From positions 744,001 through 808,000 of the forward strand of contig NZ_JSWG01000009.1 of the NCBI RefSeq assembly GCF_000797465.1: a stretch of DNA of 64,000 nucleotides, in the 5' to 3' direction. This document shows positions 27,267 through 35,313 of this stretch, in pieces (the stretch's first letter is position 1; every line of letters begins with the position of its first letter). The position numbers and the translations under genes were made by a program. The notes beneath the pieces are model-generated. The model saw only the letters and a program-made list of their open reading frames with translations. It was not told the DNA's origin and did not search any database. Origin of the DNA: Psychroserpens jangbogonensis (GTDB lineage: Bacteria > Bacteroidota > Bacteroidia > Flavobacteriales > Flavobacteriaceae).

Positions 27267-29090
27267 ATGATAAAAAAATACATTTGGATTTTATTAGTAC
27301 TGCCCTTTTTGACTAACGCTCAGGTGATTGAGTTTGAATCTTCAATTACTCCCGATTTATCAGGCTATCCTAGTGTTGCTAGTTTTGCTGGTCTTGGTGA
27401 ATATGAAATATTTTTAGATACAGATAATGGTGTATTAGATAAGCCAATAATATTAGTTGATGGCTTTGATCCAGGAGACGGGAGAACTATTCCTGGTCTT
27501 TACAGTTTATTGGATTTTACGGGTTCTAGTGGCTCTCAAAATTTGGCAGACTTGGTTAGAGCTGAAGGATTTGATGTTGTGGTTTTAAATTTCCCTGCTT
27601 ATTTAAGTTTAGCCGATAACTCGTTATTAAATTTAGATGATGTAGCGGATACAAATGGCGACATGATAATTGATGAAATAGATTTTCCAGCTGGAAGTAC
27701 ATTAATTGATGGTGGAGCAGATTTTATGGAGCGTAATGCTATGCTGCTAGTTGATTTAATTAACACCTTAAATGCGGCACCGACCGTAGATGAAGAATTA
27801 GTAATTATTGGCCCAAGTATGGGTGGATTAATTTCTAGGTTTGCTTTAAATTATATGGAGAATGATACTGCAATGAATGGTGCACCTCCACATGAAACAA
27901 GATTATGGATATCTTTCGATTCTCCTCATCATGGTGCTAATGTGCCTATTGGTTTACAACATCAGCTTAATGTTTTAGCGTTTGGATTACAAACAACTGT
28001 TGCAGGTGATAACAGTATTGTCGAATTACAACCGTTAATCAATTCGCTTTTAAAGTCTCCCGCTGCAAAACAGTTATTGGTTGATCATTTAGAATCGCAT
28101 TTAGCAACTGGTAGTACAATTGATTTTGATCCTGCTTTATTGCTTCCAGAGGCTCATCCTTATAAAGCAATATTTGATGCGAGCATAAATAGTTTGACAT
28201 CAACTGGGTTTCCTGAAACGACAAGAAATGTTGCAATTATTAATGGTAGTGGTATAGGTAGCCCATATCAGGATACAAATGGTGCGGACATTAGTCCTGG
28301 TTTTCCTCTAATTAATGAAAGCATAAATTTAGCGGCATTTACAGAACTTGTAACTAATGTTGCTTTTACGCCTTTAAAATCAACTGGGACTCCAAGTATT
28401 GGTACAGTGAGTTTTATTGATATTACTTTTTTTGGAGGTTCAGTATTAACGGGAGGAGCTAAATCAGCGGATTCTCAAGGAACTTTGTTTAGCGATGGTG
28501 TTGATGCTGTTTCAGGTGGTTTATTTGATATTTCGGCGTTAACGGCAGGTTTAGATACTTCTGGAGTTGCAGGAGATTTTTTAAATGCTTTTAATAGTGA
28601 TGCGTTTAGTTTTATACCATCTGTAAGTGGAATGGCACTAGAAATCACGAATAGTGAAGTAGATTGGTATCATAATATTGATCTTGGTGATCCTGATAAT
28701 AATGGAGATACTTTAAATGAAACGCCTTTTGTTAATTGGTATATGCCAGATGACAATGAAAACCATGTTCAGTTGACTGAACTAAATGTAGCTTTCGCTT
28801 TAAACGAAATTATACCAGAAACGTTATCTAATTCAGCTTTTGAAAATGAAAATTTGATAAAGATTGAAAGGAACCCAATAGATAGCGAACTTGTAATTTT
28901 AAGTGGAAGTCCTATTAATGATGCCACAGTTGTAATTATTGATATTACTGGTAAGATAGTTTACAATACGAAATTTAATTCGCTTTCAAGTAGAACTGTA
29001 ATACCTTTAAATTTAGATTCTGGATTATATGTTCTGAATTTAGTGACTAAAGACAATTTGAAATACAGAACAAAAATATTAGTAAAGTAA
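27267..29090 (+). CDS. Secreted alpha/beta-hydrolase (lipase/esterase-like) with T9SS sorting domain, copy 2
   Basis: A 607-residue paralogue of the preceding gene. After the signal peptide (to about residue 19, TNAQ) it starts directly at the SSITPDLSGYP hinge that precedes the hydrolase domain in copy 1, so it lacks the extra N-terminal domain. The elbow GPSMGG carries Ser184. An insert of about 25 residues near 115-145 includes DTNGDMIIDEIDF, which has the spacing of a calcium-binding EF-hand/dockerin loop and is absent from copy 1. The T9SS sorting domain (IKIERNPIDSELVI onward) is nearly identical to that of copy 1. Both copies have their own terminators. Confidence 0.85.
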   Translation: MIKKYIWILLVLPFLTNAQVIEFESSITPDLSGYPSVASFAGLGEYEIFLDTDNGVLDKPIILVDGFDPGDGRTIPGLYSLLDFTGSSGSQNLADLVRAEGFDVVVLNFPAYLSLADNSLLNLDDVADTNGDMIIDEIDFPAGSTLIDGGADFMERNAMLLVDLINTLNAAPTVDEELVIIGPSMGGLISRFALNYMENDTAMNGAPPHETRLWISFDSPHHGANVPIGLQHQLNVLAFGLQTTVAGDNSIVELQPLINSLLKSPAAKQLLVDHLESHLATGSTIDFDPALLLPEAHPYKAIFDASINSLTSTGFPETTRNVAIINGSGIGSPYQDTNGADISPGFPLINESINLAAFTELVTNVAFTPLKSTGTPSIGTVSFIDITFFGGSVLTGGAKSADSQGTLFSDGVDAVSGGLFDISALTAGLDTSGVAGDFLNAFNSDAFSFIPSVSGMALEITNSEVDWYHNIDLGDPDNNGDTLNETPFVNWYMPDDNENHVQLTELNVAFALNEIIPETLSNSAFENENLIKIERNPIDSELVILSGSPINDATVVIIDITGKIVYNTKFNSLSSRTVIPLNLDSGLYVLNLVTKDNLKYRTKILVK

Positions 29091-29105
29091 TTAGTACATA
29101 TTTAT

Positions 29106-29138
29106 AAAAAAAGCTGAACATATTGTTCGGCTTTTTTT
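29106..29138 (+). terminator. Terminator after lipase-like copy 2
   Basis: A stem of A-rich sequence plus GCTGAACA pairs with TGTTCGGC and a T run (29106-29120 with 29124-29137), with one T-G wobble and a 3-base loop. It begins 15 bases after the stop. Confidence 0.85.
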
Positions 29139-29389
29139 ATAATCAATTCTCAAATAAAACTCTTGCTTGTGGTTTTGAAAACAGAAAGTAACGGTTATAA
29201 AAAGGCGGGATAATTTTCTTGTCTATTTATGTATTGATTAACGTCAAATTTTCAGCATGTGTTACTTTTAGCAACATAAAATATGCGATTAAAATTCACA
29301 ATGTATAGAGCCATAATTTGTGTCCAATTACAAAACAAACATCGAAAACACGTCATTGGTAAAATAGGCTAAAAGAAGACTAGATGTAT
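29139..29389. other. Gene-free stretch between two terminators
   Basis: About 250 bases between the convergent lipase-like gene and Omp28-type gene, bounded by a terminator on each side. I found no ORF of note, RNA gene, repeat or gene fossil in it. Confidence 0.6.
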
Positions 29390-29428
29390 CAAAAAAAAAC
29401 CTGAACAATATAGATATTGCTCAGGTTT
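29390..29428 (-). terminator. Terminator of the Omp28-type gene
   Basis: AACCTGA (29398-29404) pairs with TCAGGTT (29421-29427); an inner CAATAT/ATATTG stem extends it past one mismatch. On the minus strand a run of nine T follows. It lies 67 bases after the stop of the lipoprotein gene. Confidence 0.8.
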
Positions 29429-29494
29429 TAAATATTAATTTTTAATCCCTTAATAAACGGTATCGATTATTTAGGATTAGATTTTAATATGATT

Positions 29495-30778
29495 TTAGTC
29501 GAAATCTTTATTCTCTCCTAAATTTGCTTTTTGAACATTTAACACCTGGTTAAGTGGTGAAACTGTAAAAGCAACAATCTCTAAATTAGCTGTATTCTGA
29601 ACACTAGCAGGAACAGTTAAAGCATAATTAACAGTATAAGTATCACCTGTATCAGATTCTTGAAAAGGAATGATATCACCAAAAACATCTGTAAAAGTTG
29701 TTCTCGCTGTATGATTATGAACAAAATTCGCAATCGGATTTCCTTGTTGAAAGTAAGGACTAGAAGGATCTCCATTGTAAAAATTAACTTGAGGATATAC
29801 TAAGCCGTTTTCCAATAAATAAACTACAATTCTGTTTGTAGATTCAGCCTTTAAATCATAATGAACTTTTACTTCTGCAGATATTGTATTACCTGAAATA
29901 GAAGAGTTTATTGCTAATCCCATGTTTTGTCTGTTATTTAAAAGACTAACTGGTTGAGTTGTTGATTCGTTCCAATTAACGGTTCTATTAACTCTTCCTG
30001 AAGGAAATCCAGTTATTCCAAAAGTATTTAGTAGTGTATTGATATTTGGAAAAGGCATATCATTATCGTCGTGTAATGCTACAGGAATGATATTTGCGTC
30101 AGTAGCAACTGCTTGCTCTAAAGCATACGCCAATCTTGGACAATATTGACACCAAGTACCAGTGTAATCTTCAACCATTACTTTAGTCGTGTGCGTTGAC
30201 TCAACTGCATTTATTACAAGCGTATTAGAAGTTATTATAGAATTATCTTCCAATATAAAAGTAGCTACAACATTGTAAGTGCCTGCACTTGCGAAAGTAG
30301 CAGGATTATTTAATGTAACTGTATCAGCACTATAAGCTACCAGTCCTGTTAAGTTATTGCCTAAATCATCCACTACTGAAAACTGTGTACTACCAGTATC
30401 ATACCAAAAAGCTTCGTTATTTGCTGAAAGTATCAAAGATGTTGGCTCTGGCACTTCTAATACTGTAATTGTAGTAGAACTTGATAAACTTCCTTTAGTT
30501 GCCGTAACTTCATAGCTACCAAGAGCACTAAATGTGTAAGGGTTTGTAATTACTGTATCCCCAATTTTTAACTCTGAACTCGCTGTCACATTATTTCCAT
30601 TATTGTTTACTACTGTAAAAGTTACAGATTCTCCAAGAAAAATAGATGATGAGTTTCCGGTTACCGTTATTGATGAGGATGAGGATGATCCATCTCCATC
30701 ATCTGAGCTGCTACAAGCAAATGCAAAAATCACGAAGGATAATGCTAATAATTCTTTCACAATACTTTTAATTTTCAT
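29495..30778 (-). CDS. Omp28-related surface lipoprotein with thioredoxin-like CxxC domain
   Basis: Lipoprotein signal ends FAFAC with Cys22; SSSDDGD follows, compatible with a surface-export signal. Residues about 36-107 and 111-192 look like two Ig/PKD-type beta domains (SVTFTVVNNNGNNV; STQFSVVDDLGNNL). From about 198 comes the Omp28 domain with a thioredoxin-type motif YTGTWCQYCP (Cys210 and Cys213) and a beta-rich C-terminal half. Omp28-family proteins are outer-membrane or secreted, and their redox partner is not established. It is divergent from a TlpA-type thiol oxidoreductase and a DUF6029-type protein, which suggests a shared role. It has its own terminator. Confidence 0.85.
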   Translation of the reverse strand: MKIKSIVKELLALSFVIFAFACSSSDDGDGSSSSSSITVTGNSSSIFLGESVTFTVVNNNGNNVTASSELKIGDTVITNPYTFSALGSYEVTATKGSLSSSTTITVLEVPEPTSLILSANNEAFWYDTGSTQFSVVDDLGNNLTGLVAYSADTVTLNNPATFASAGTYNVVATFILEDNSIITSNTLVINAVESTHTTKVMVEDYTGTWCQYCPRLAYALEQAVATDANIIPVALHDDNDMPFPNINTLLNTFGITGFPSGRVNRTVNWNESTTQPVSLLNNRQNMGLAINSSISGNTISAEVKVHYDLKAESTNRIVVYLLENGLVYPQVNFYNGDPSSPYFQQGNPIANFVHNHTARTTFTDVFGDIIPFQESDTGDTYTVNYALTVPASVQNTANLEIVAFTVSPLNQVLNVQKANLGENKDFD

Positions 30779-30832
30779 CTTTGGTATATATTTTGTTAAT
30801 AATTTAAAAGAGATTCAGTATATCTGATATTC

Positions 30833-30846
30833 TTTTTTTTTTTTTT
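30833..30846. repeat. Homopolymer of 14 T between divergent genes
   Basis: Fourteen consecutive T residues lie in the 152-base gap between the Omp28-type gene and tlpA. Such tracts are prone to slippage and bend DNA, so promoter activity could vary with length. No ORF spans it. Confidence 0.6.
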
Positions 30847-30930
30847 AAATAAGCCAGCAATTTATAATTTTATTATTGAAATCTTCAATAATAAAACACT
30901 AATTTTATCAAATAATTCAAAAATTAACTA

Positions 30931-31410
30931 ATGAAACAACTTCTTTATATATTTCTATTTACAGTGAGTTTTAATCTCACAGCTCAAGAAAACTTACCTA
31001 GCGCAAAAATTAAAACTTTAGATGGTGATATCACAACATTAGAAGAAATAAGTAAAGAGAATGATCTTATTGTAGTATCATTATGGGCAACTTGGTGCGT
31101 TCCTTGTAAAAAAGAATTAGACGCAATAAATGATGTCTACATAGATTGGCAAGATGAAACAAACGTTAAGGTTTATGCAATTTCGGTTGACGATTCTAGA
31201 ACAGTGAGCAAAGTAAAACCATTAGTTAATGGAAAAGCCTGGGACTTTACAATATTATTAGATACTAATAACGATTTAAAAAGAGAATTAGGAGCATCTA
31301 CTGTTCCACTCACATTAATAATTAAGAACGGAAAGATTGTTCATAGGCATTCAGGATACACACCAGGTTCTGAGGATGACCTTTATGAAGAAATTAAAAA
31401 GCACTCTTAA
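30931..31410 (+). CDS. TlpA-family periplasmic thiol-disulfide oxidoreductase
   Basis: Signal peptide ends near FNLTAQ (residue 19). The 139-residue mature part is a thioredoxin fold with the active site WATWCVPCKKEL (Cys56, Cys59) and the cis-proline loop STVPLT. TlpA-like proteins keep periplasmic cysteines reduced, for example in cytochrome or metalloprotein maturation. Here the neighbours, an Omp28 thioredoxin-like lipoprotein on the other strand and a barrel-like protein 40 bases downstream, point to a cell-envelope redox task. The substrate is unknown. Confidence 0.9.
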   Translation: MKQLLYIFLFTVSFNLTAQENLPSAKIKTLDGDITTLEEISKENDLIVVSLWATWCVPCKKELDAINDVYIDWQDETNVKVYAISVDDSRTVSKVKPLVNGKAWDFTILLDTNNDLKRELGASTVPLTLIIKNGKIVHRHSGYTPGSEDDLYEEIKKHS

Positions 31411-31450
31411 GTCTATACACAAATTAACCAATCCCTATCAATCCCTATTT

Positions 31451-33253
31451 ATGAAAAAAATTACGGTTTTATTTTTGCTAATACTTCCTATAGTAAGTTT
31501 TGCACAAGAAACAGAAACAGAAACAGAAACGGAATCAAAGACAAAAACAATAGTTAAACAATTTTTAAATAATTTATCTGGTAGTTTTGAGACTAATGCT
31601 CAATGGTACGTAAATGATGCAGTTTTAGGAGATTTCGATGATCCAATTCCTGAGTTTGAACTAGAAAACAAACATCTAAGAGCGAACAGTTATTTAAGAT
31701 TAGATTATGGTTTTTTAGACAACTTCACTATTGGTTTACAAGCAGAAAGCTACGAACCATTGCCTCTTCTAAGTTACTTTCCAGAATATAAAGGGACAGA
31801 ATTATCTAATTATTATATCAACTTTAGAAATAAAAAACTTGATATTACGGCAGGTCATTTTTATGAGCAATTTGGTAGTGGATTATTATTAAGGTCTTTT
31901 GAAGAAAGACAATTAGGTCTTAATAATGCATTAAGAGGTGGACGTATCAAATACATGCCAACCAATTATTTAAATGTAACTGCTTTATATGGTAACAATA
32001 GAATTGGTTTTGAACATTCTGAGGGAGACGTTTTTGGTCTAGATCTAAATGTTGATTTAAAAGAAGTGTTACATATCGAAGGATTGTCTGCATTTAACTT
32101 TGGAGCAAGTTATGTTGGTAAAAATGAAGATTTTACTGCTCCTATTGATGAGTTTGACCCAACTAACATTTTTGACACCACAGATTTTCCTGAATTAATT
32201 AATTCATATGCATTTAGATTTGATGTAGACTTTGGTAAGTTTTTTGTTAACTCGGAATATTCTTTAAAGGGTAAAGATGTTTTGTTTTCTTCTGCGTCCT
32301 TAGGGCAACCAAAAATCATTGAAGGGAAATACTTTGATGGTAGCGCCATGTTATTAACAACAGGTTATACTGTTAAAGGCTTTGGGCTATCTGGTACTTT
32401 TAGACGTTTAGAAAATATGTCGTTTTTCTCTGACAGACAATTATCAAAGCCAGGTGAAAACCCTTATGGTATGGGAAGTATTAATTTTACTCCAGCCTTA
32501 ACAAAACAACAAGATTACTCATTGTCTAATATCTATTTATATCAAGCACAATCTTCTCTTTTTATTCAAAACTATGGAGGACAAGCTGGAGAAATTGGTG
32601 GTCAATTAGATATGTACTATTCCTTTAAAAAAGGATCATCTATTGGTGGCAAATATGGTACAAAATTAACTGCAAATATGTCGTACTGGTCGCTTTTGGA
32701 TGCTACATTTGATCAAGCTAATTCGTCTTACAGTAGTGAGCTATTTAAATTTGGCGAAAAACTTTACAGAGATGTTAATCTTGAAGTTAAGAAAAAATGG
32801 TCTAAAGATTGGAGTAGCGTGTTTTTTTACCAAAACCTGGCAATAAACAAAAATTTAGCTATTGAAGGTTCTTACATTCCTGATGATGAACAAATCAATT
32901 CTAATATTATCGTTGTTGAAACTACTAGAAAACTCAGTAATGGACAATCAATAAGACTTGAAGCGCAACATCTGTCTACTAAAGAAGATAAAAAAAACTG
33001 GGCTGGAGGTACTCTAGAGTATGTTGTGAATCGTAACTTGGCTTTTTACGTTGCAGATATTTATAATTATGGTAATGACATTAAGGATGAGCAAATTCAT
33101 TATTATAATTTTGGAGGAAGTTATACAAAAGGAGCTACAAGAGTAGCACTTAACTATGGAAGACAACGCGGTGGATTATTTTGTGTAGGAGGTGTATGTA
33201 GAATTGTGCCTGAAAACACAGGCTTGTCTTTAAACCTTACTACTTCTTTTTAG
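31451..33253 (+). CDS. Outer-membrane protein of the DUF6029 type
   Basis: I place the start at 31451, where MKKITVLFLLILPIVSFAQ gives a clean signal peptide; the frame is open to 31337 but that extension overlaps tlpA and has no signal. The 600-residue protein is rich in alternating strands with aromatic girdle residues and ends in Phe (LSLNLTTSF), typical of a beta-barrel. Segments such as FLDNFTIGLQAESYEPLPLL, HFYEQFGSGLLLRSFEER and LGLNNALRGGRIKY match the family as I know it. A short ETETETES repeat follows the signal. CxxxxC near the end (LFCVGGVCRIV) could be a disulfide handled by the adjacent TlpA. Confidence 0.8.
   Translation: MKKITVLFLLILPIVSFAQETETETETESKTKTIVKQFLNNLSGSFETNAQWYVNDAVLGDFDDPIPEFELENKHLRANSYLRLDYGFLDNFTIGLQAESYEPLPLLSYFPEYKGTELSNYYINFRNKKLDITAGHFYEQFGSGLLLRSFEERQLGLNNALRGGRIKYMPTNYLNVTALYGNNRIGFEHSEGDVFGLDLNVDLKEVLHIEGLSAFNFGASYVGKNEDFTAPIDEFDPTNIFDTTDFPELINSYAFRFDVDFGKFFVNSEYSLKGKDVLFSSASLGQPKIIEGKYFDGSAMLLTTGYTVKGFGLSGTFRRLENMSFFSDRQLSKPGENPYGMGSINFTPALTKQQDYSLSNIYLYQAQSSLFIQNYGGQAGEIGGQLDMYYSFKKGSSIGGKYGTKLTANMSYWSLLDATFDQANSSYSSELFKFGEKLYRDVNLEVKKKWSKDWSSVFFYQNLAINKNLAIEGSYIPDDEQINSNIIVVETTRKLSNGQSIRLEAQHLSTKEDKKNWAGGTLEYVVNRNLAFYVADIYNYGNDIKDEQIHYYNFGGSYTKGATRVALNYGRQRGGLFCVGGVCRIVPENTGLSLNLTTSF
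31508..31531 (+). repeat. Four-copy hexamer repeat in the DUF6029-type gene
   Basis: Three GAAACA units and a GAAACG unit encode the ETETETET stretch just after the signal peptide. Copy-number change would keep the reading frame, so it would alter linker length rather than switch the gene off. Confidence 0.7.
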
Positions 33254-33273
33254 AACTAAAATAATAAAGCAAA

Positions 33274-33364
33274 ATAACCTTATAACTAACTGGAGACTTG
33301 TAGCACTTACAATATCAGTTTTCGACAATAGAAAAAGCAATAATGTGATTTTTTATAAGGTTAT
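33274..33364. repeat. Inverted repeat between convergent genes
   Basis: ATAACCTTATAA (33274-33285) recurs inverted as TTATAAGGTTAT (33353-33364), a perfect 12-bp match separated by 67 bases, in the gap between the DUF6029-type gene and rsmG. The spacer has no ORF. It is too widely spaced for a standard terminator. Confidence 0.5.
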
Positions 33365-33411
33365 GTGTGGAATTGCAATTATTTCTTTTGCATTTTCAAA
33401 CAGTCGCTTAC

Positions 33412-34041
33412 TTATCCTCTATATTTTAAAGGTAAATGAACCACTTTTTTAGTTTCGAAGAATTCTTCATTGAAATAATCACTTAAATTATAAACTGTTG
33501 CAGTCTTGTAGGTTTCTAATTCTTCTGTTAAGTCGCCTCCTTTTAGATAAAGAATCCCGTTTTTAAGTTCATGCTTTTGCTCTTTTGCGATTTTTCCTTT
33601 TACCCAATGCGCAAATGTTGGCATTGCAGCAACAGCTCTACTAACTATAAAATCATATTGGCCATCAATATTTTCAACACGATCATGAGTTGTTTTTACA
33701 TTAGTTAAGCCCAATCCATCAACAACTTCATCGACTACTTTTATTTTTTTTGCAATGCTATCTACCAAATGGAATTGAGTTTCTGGATACAATATAGCTA
33801 ACGGAATTCCAGGGAAACCACCACCTGTACCAACATCTAAAATTTTTGTATTGGGCAAAAATGATATCACTTTGGCAATGCCTAACGAATGTAACACATG
33901 ACGTAAGTATAATTCATCAATGTCTTTTCGAGAGACCACATTAATTTTAAGGTTCCAATCTTTATATAAGGTTTCTAACAGCTCAAACTGATGTAATTGA
34001 GTGTCAGTTAAATCTGTGAAATATTGTTTCAAGAGTTGCAT
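33412..34041 (-). CDS. rsmG: 16S rRNA (guanine527-N7)-methyltransferase
   Basis: SAM-dependent enzyme that makes m7G527 in 16S rRNA. The 209-residue protein carries the RsmG signatures: NVVSRKD followed by LYLRHVLHSL, the SAM-binding loop ILDVGTGGGFPGIPLAI, VDSIAKKIKVVDEV, HDRVENI and IVSRAVAAMPTF. It is a stand-alone gene with a short leader. Confidence 0.96.
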   Translation of the reverse strand: MQLLKQYFTDLTDTQLHQFELLETLYKDWNLKINVVSRKDIDELYLRHVLHSLGIAKVISFLPNTKILDVGTGGGFPGIPLAILYPETQFHLVDSIAKKIKVVDEVVDGLGLTNVKTTHDRVENIDGQYDFIVSRAVAAMPTFAHWVKGKIAKEQKHELKNGILYLKGGDLTEELETYKTATVYNLSDYFNEEFFETKKVVHLPLKYRG

Positions 34042-34057
34042 CGTTTCGAATTTTCAA

Positions 34058-34065
34058 CAAAAGTA
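34058..34065 (-). promoter_or_regulatory. -7 element of rsmG
   Basis: TACTTTTG on the minus strand fits TAnnTTTG and ends 16 bases before the rsmG ATG, so the transcript would have only about 12 untranslated bases. Confidence 0.45.
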
Positions 34066-34123
34066 TGCATTTTTATGTGTATATTTTTACGATATATTTA
34101 GCATTAAGGAAGCATTAATTATT

Positions 34124-34131
34124 TATATTTG
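34124..34131 (+). promoter_or_regulatory. -7 element of the desaturase gene
   Basis: TATATTTG fits TAnnTTTG perfectly, 54 bases before the ATG. No clear -33 TTTG is found at the usual distance. Confidence 0.5.
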
Positions 34132-34185
34132 CGACATTATACGAAGGCTACTTAATTTACGTTAGTTTTTAAAAATAACAATACT

Positions 34186-35280
34186 ATGACAAAGCAAACG
34201 CTATCTTTCTCAAGAACAGACTCTGCTAAATTTTTCAGGACATTAAACAAACGTGTTAATGACTATTTCAAAGAAAATAATATTAAAAAAACAGGTAATT
34301 GGAAGCTGTACATAAAAGCTATTGTAATGTTCTCATTATTACTAGGACCATTAGTCTTATTATTAACTGTTGATGTGCCAACTTGGCTACAAATTATTTG
34401 TATGATGGTTATTGGTATCGGAATGGCAGGAGTAGGAATGAATGTCATGCATGATGCAAACCATGGTTCTTTTTCTAGTAAAAAATGGGTTAATAAGCTA
34501 ATGGGAAGTAGTATTCATATATTAGCGGGAAACGATTATAATTGGAAAGTACAGCACAATGTGTTGCACCATACTTATACAAATATTCAAGGACACGATG
34601 AAGATATTGATGCTGGAAGAATAATTCGTTTTTCTAAGCATTCTAAATGGTTGAAAATCCATAGATATCAAAAGTATTATGCCTTTTTATTATATGGCTT
34701 GTTAACTGTTAACTGGGCTATTACAACAGATTTTAAACAAACCTACATATACCTTAAAAGAAAATTGTCTTATGGCGATTTCCCTAATCCTGCAACACAA
34801 TGGACGAAATTAATTATTGGAAAAATAATTTATTATTCTATTTGGGTTGTTTTACCAATAGCATTAGGTTATGCTTGGTGGCAAGTTTTAATCGGATTTC
34901 TAATTATGCATTACACGGCTGGAATCATTCTAAGTGTCATTTTTCAATTGGCTCATGTAATGCCAAATACGGAAATGCCTTTACCAGATGAAAATGGTAA
35001 TATGAAAAACACTTGGGCAATTCACCAATTATTTACAACTTCTAATTTTTCTCCTAAAAGCTGGATGGTAGAGTTTTATACTGGAGGTTTAAATAGACAA
35101 GTTGAACATCACTTGTTTTCTAATATTAGTCATGTTCATTATAAAAACATAGCAAAAATAGTTAGAGAAACTGCCAATGAATTTAGTTTACCTTATAATG
35201 AATACAACTCTATATGGACTGCTATTTCAGAGCATTATCATCAGTTAAAAGTATTAGGTAGAAAGCCTAGCATGGCTTAA
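34186..35280 (+). CDS. Membrane fatty-acid (acyl-CoA type) desaturase
   Basis: Di-iron membrane desaturase that introduces double bonds into acyl chains. The three histidine boxes are present: HDANHG (His89), HNVLHH (His124) and QVEHHLF (His308-309), with four hydrophobic segments between (near 46-80 and 170-255). The third box with Gln is the 'front-end' style (QxxHH), seen in linoleoyl-CoA/delta-6-like desaturases. There is no cytochrome b5 domain at 364 residues. The aminotransferase gene follows after 33 bases. A role in membrane fluidity is inferred. Confidence 0.9.
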   Translation: MTKQTLSFSRTDSAKFFRTLNKRVNDYFKENNIKKTGNWKLYIKAIVMFSLLLGPLVLLLTVDVPTWLQIICMMVIGIGMAGVGMNVMHDANHGSFSSKKWVNKLMGSSIHILAGNDYNWKVQHNVLHHTYTNIQGHDEDIDAGRIIRFSKHSKWLKIHRYQKYYAFLLYGLLTVNWAITTDFKQTYIYLKRKLSYGDFPNPATQWTKLIIGKIIYYSIWVVLPIALGYAWWQVLIGFLIMHYTAGIILSVIFQLAHVMPNTEMPLPDENGNMKNTWAIHQLFTTSNFSPKSWMVEFYTGGLNRQVEHHLFSNISHVHYKNIAKIVRETANEFSLPYNEYNSIWTAISEHYHQLKVLGRKPSMA

Positions 35281-35313
35281 TTCAATTTTGCATTTCAAAA
35301 ATAACTAATCACA

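Noticed and set aside
31337-31450. Longer start of the DUF6029-type gene overlapping tlpA
   Set aside because: The ATG at 31451 gives a proper signal peptide; the extension overlaps tlpA and hides the signal.
31508-31531. Phase-variable repeat
   Set aside because: The unit is six bases, so copy changes keep the frame and cannot switch the gene off.
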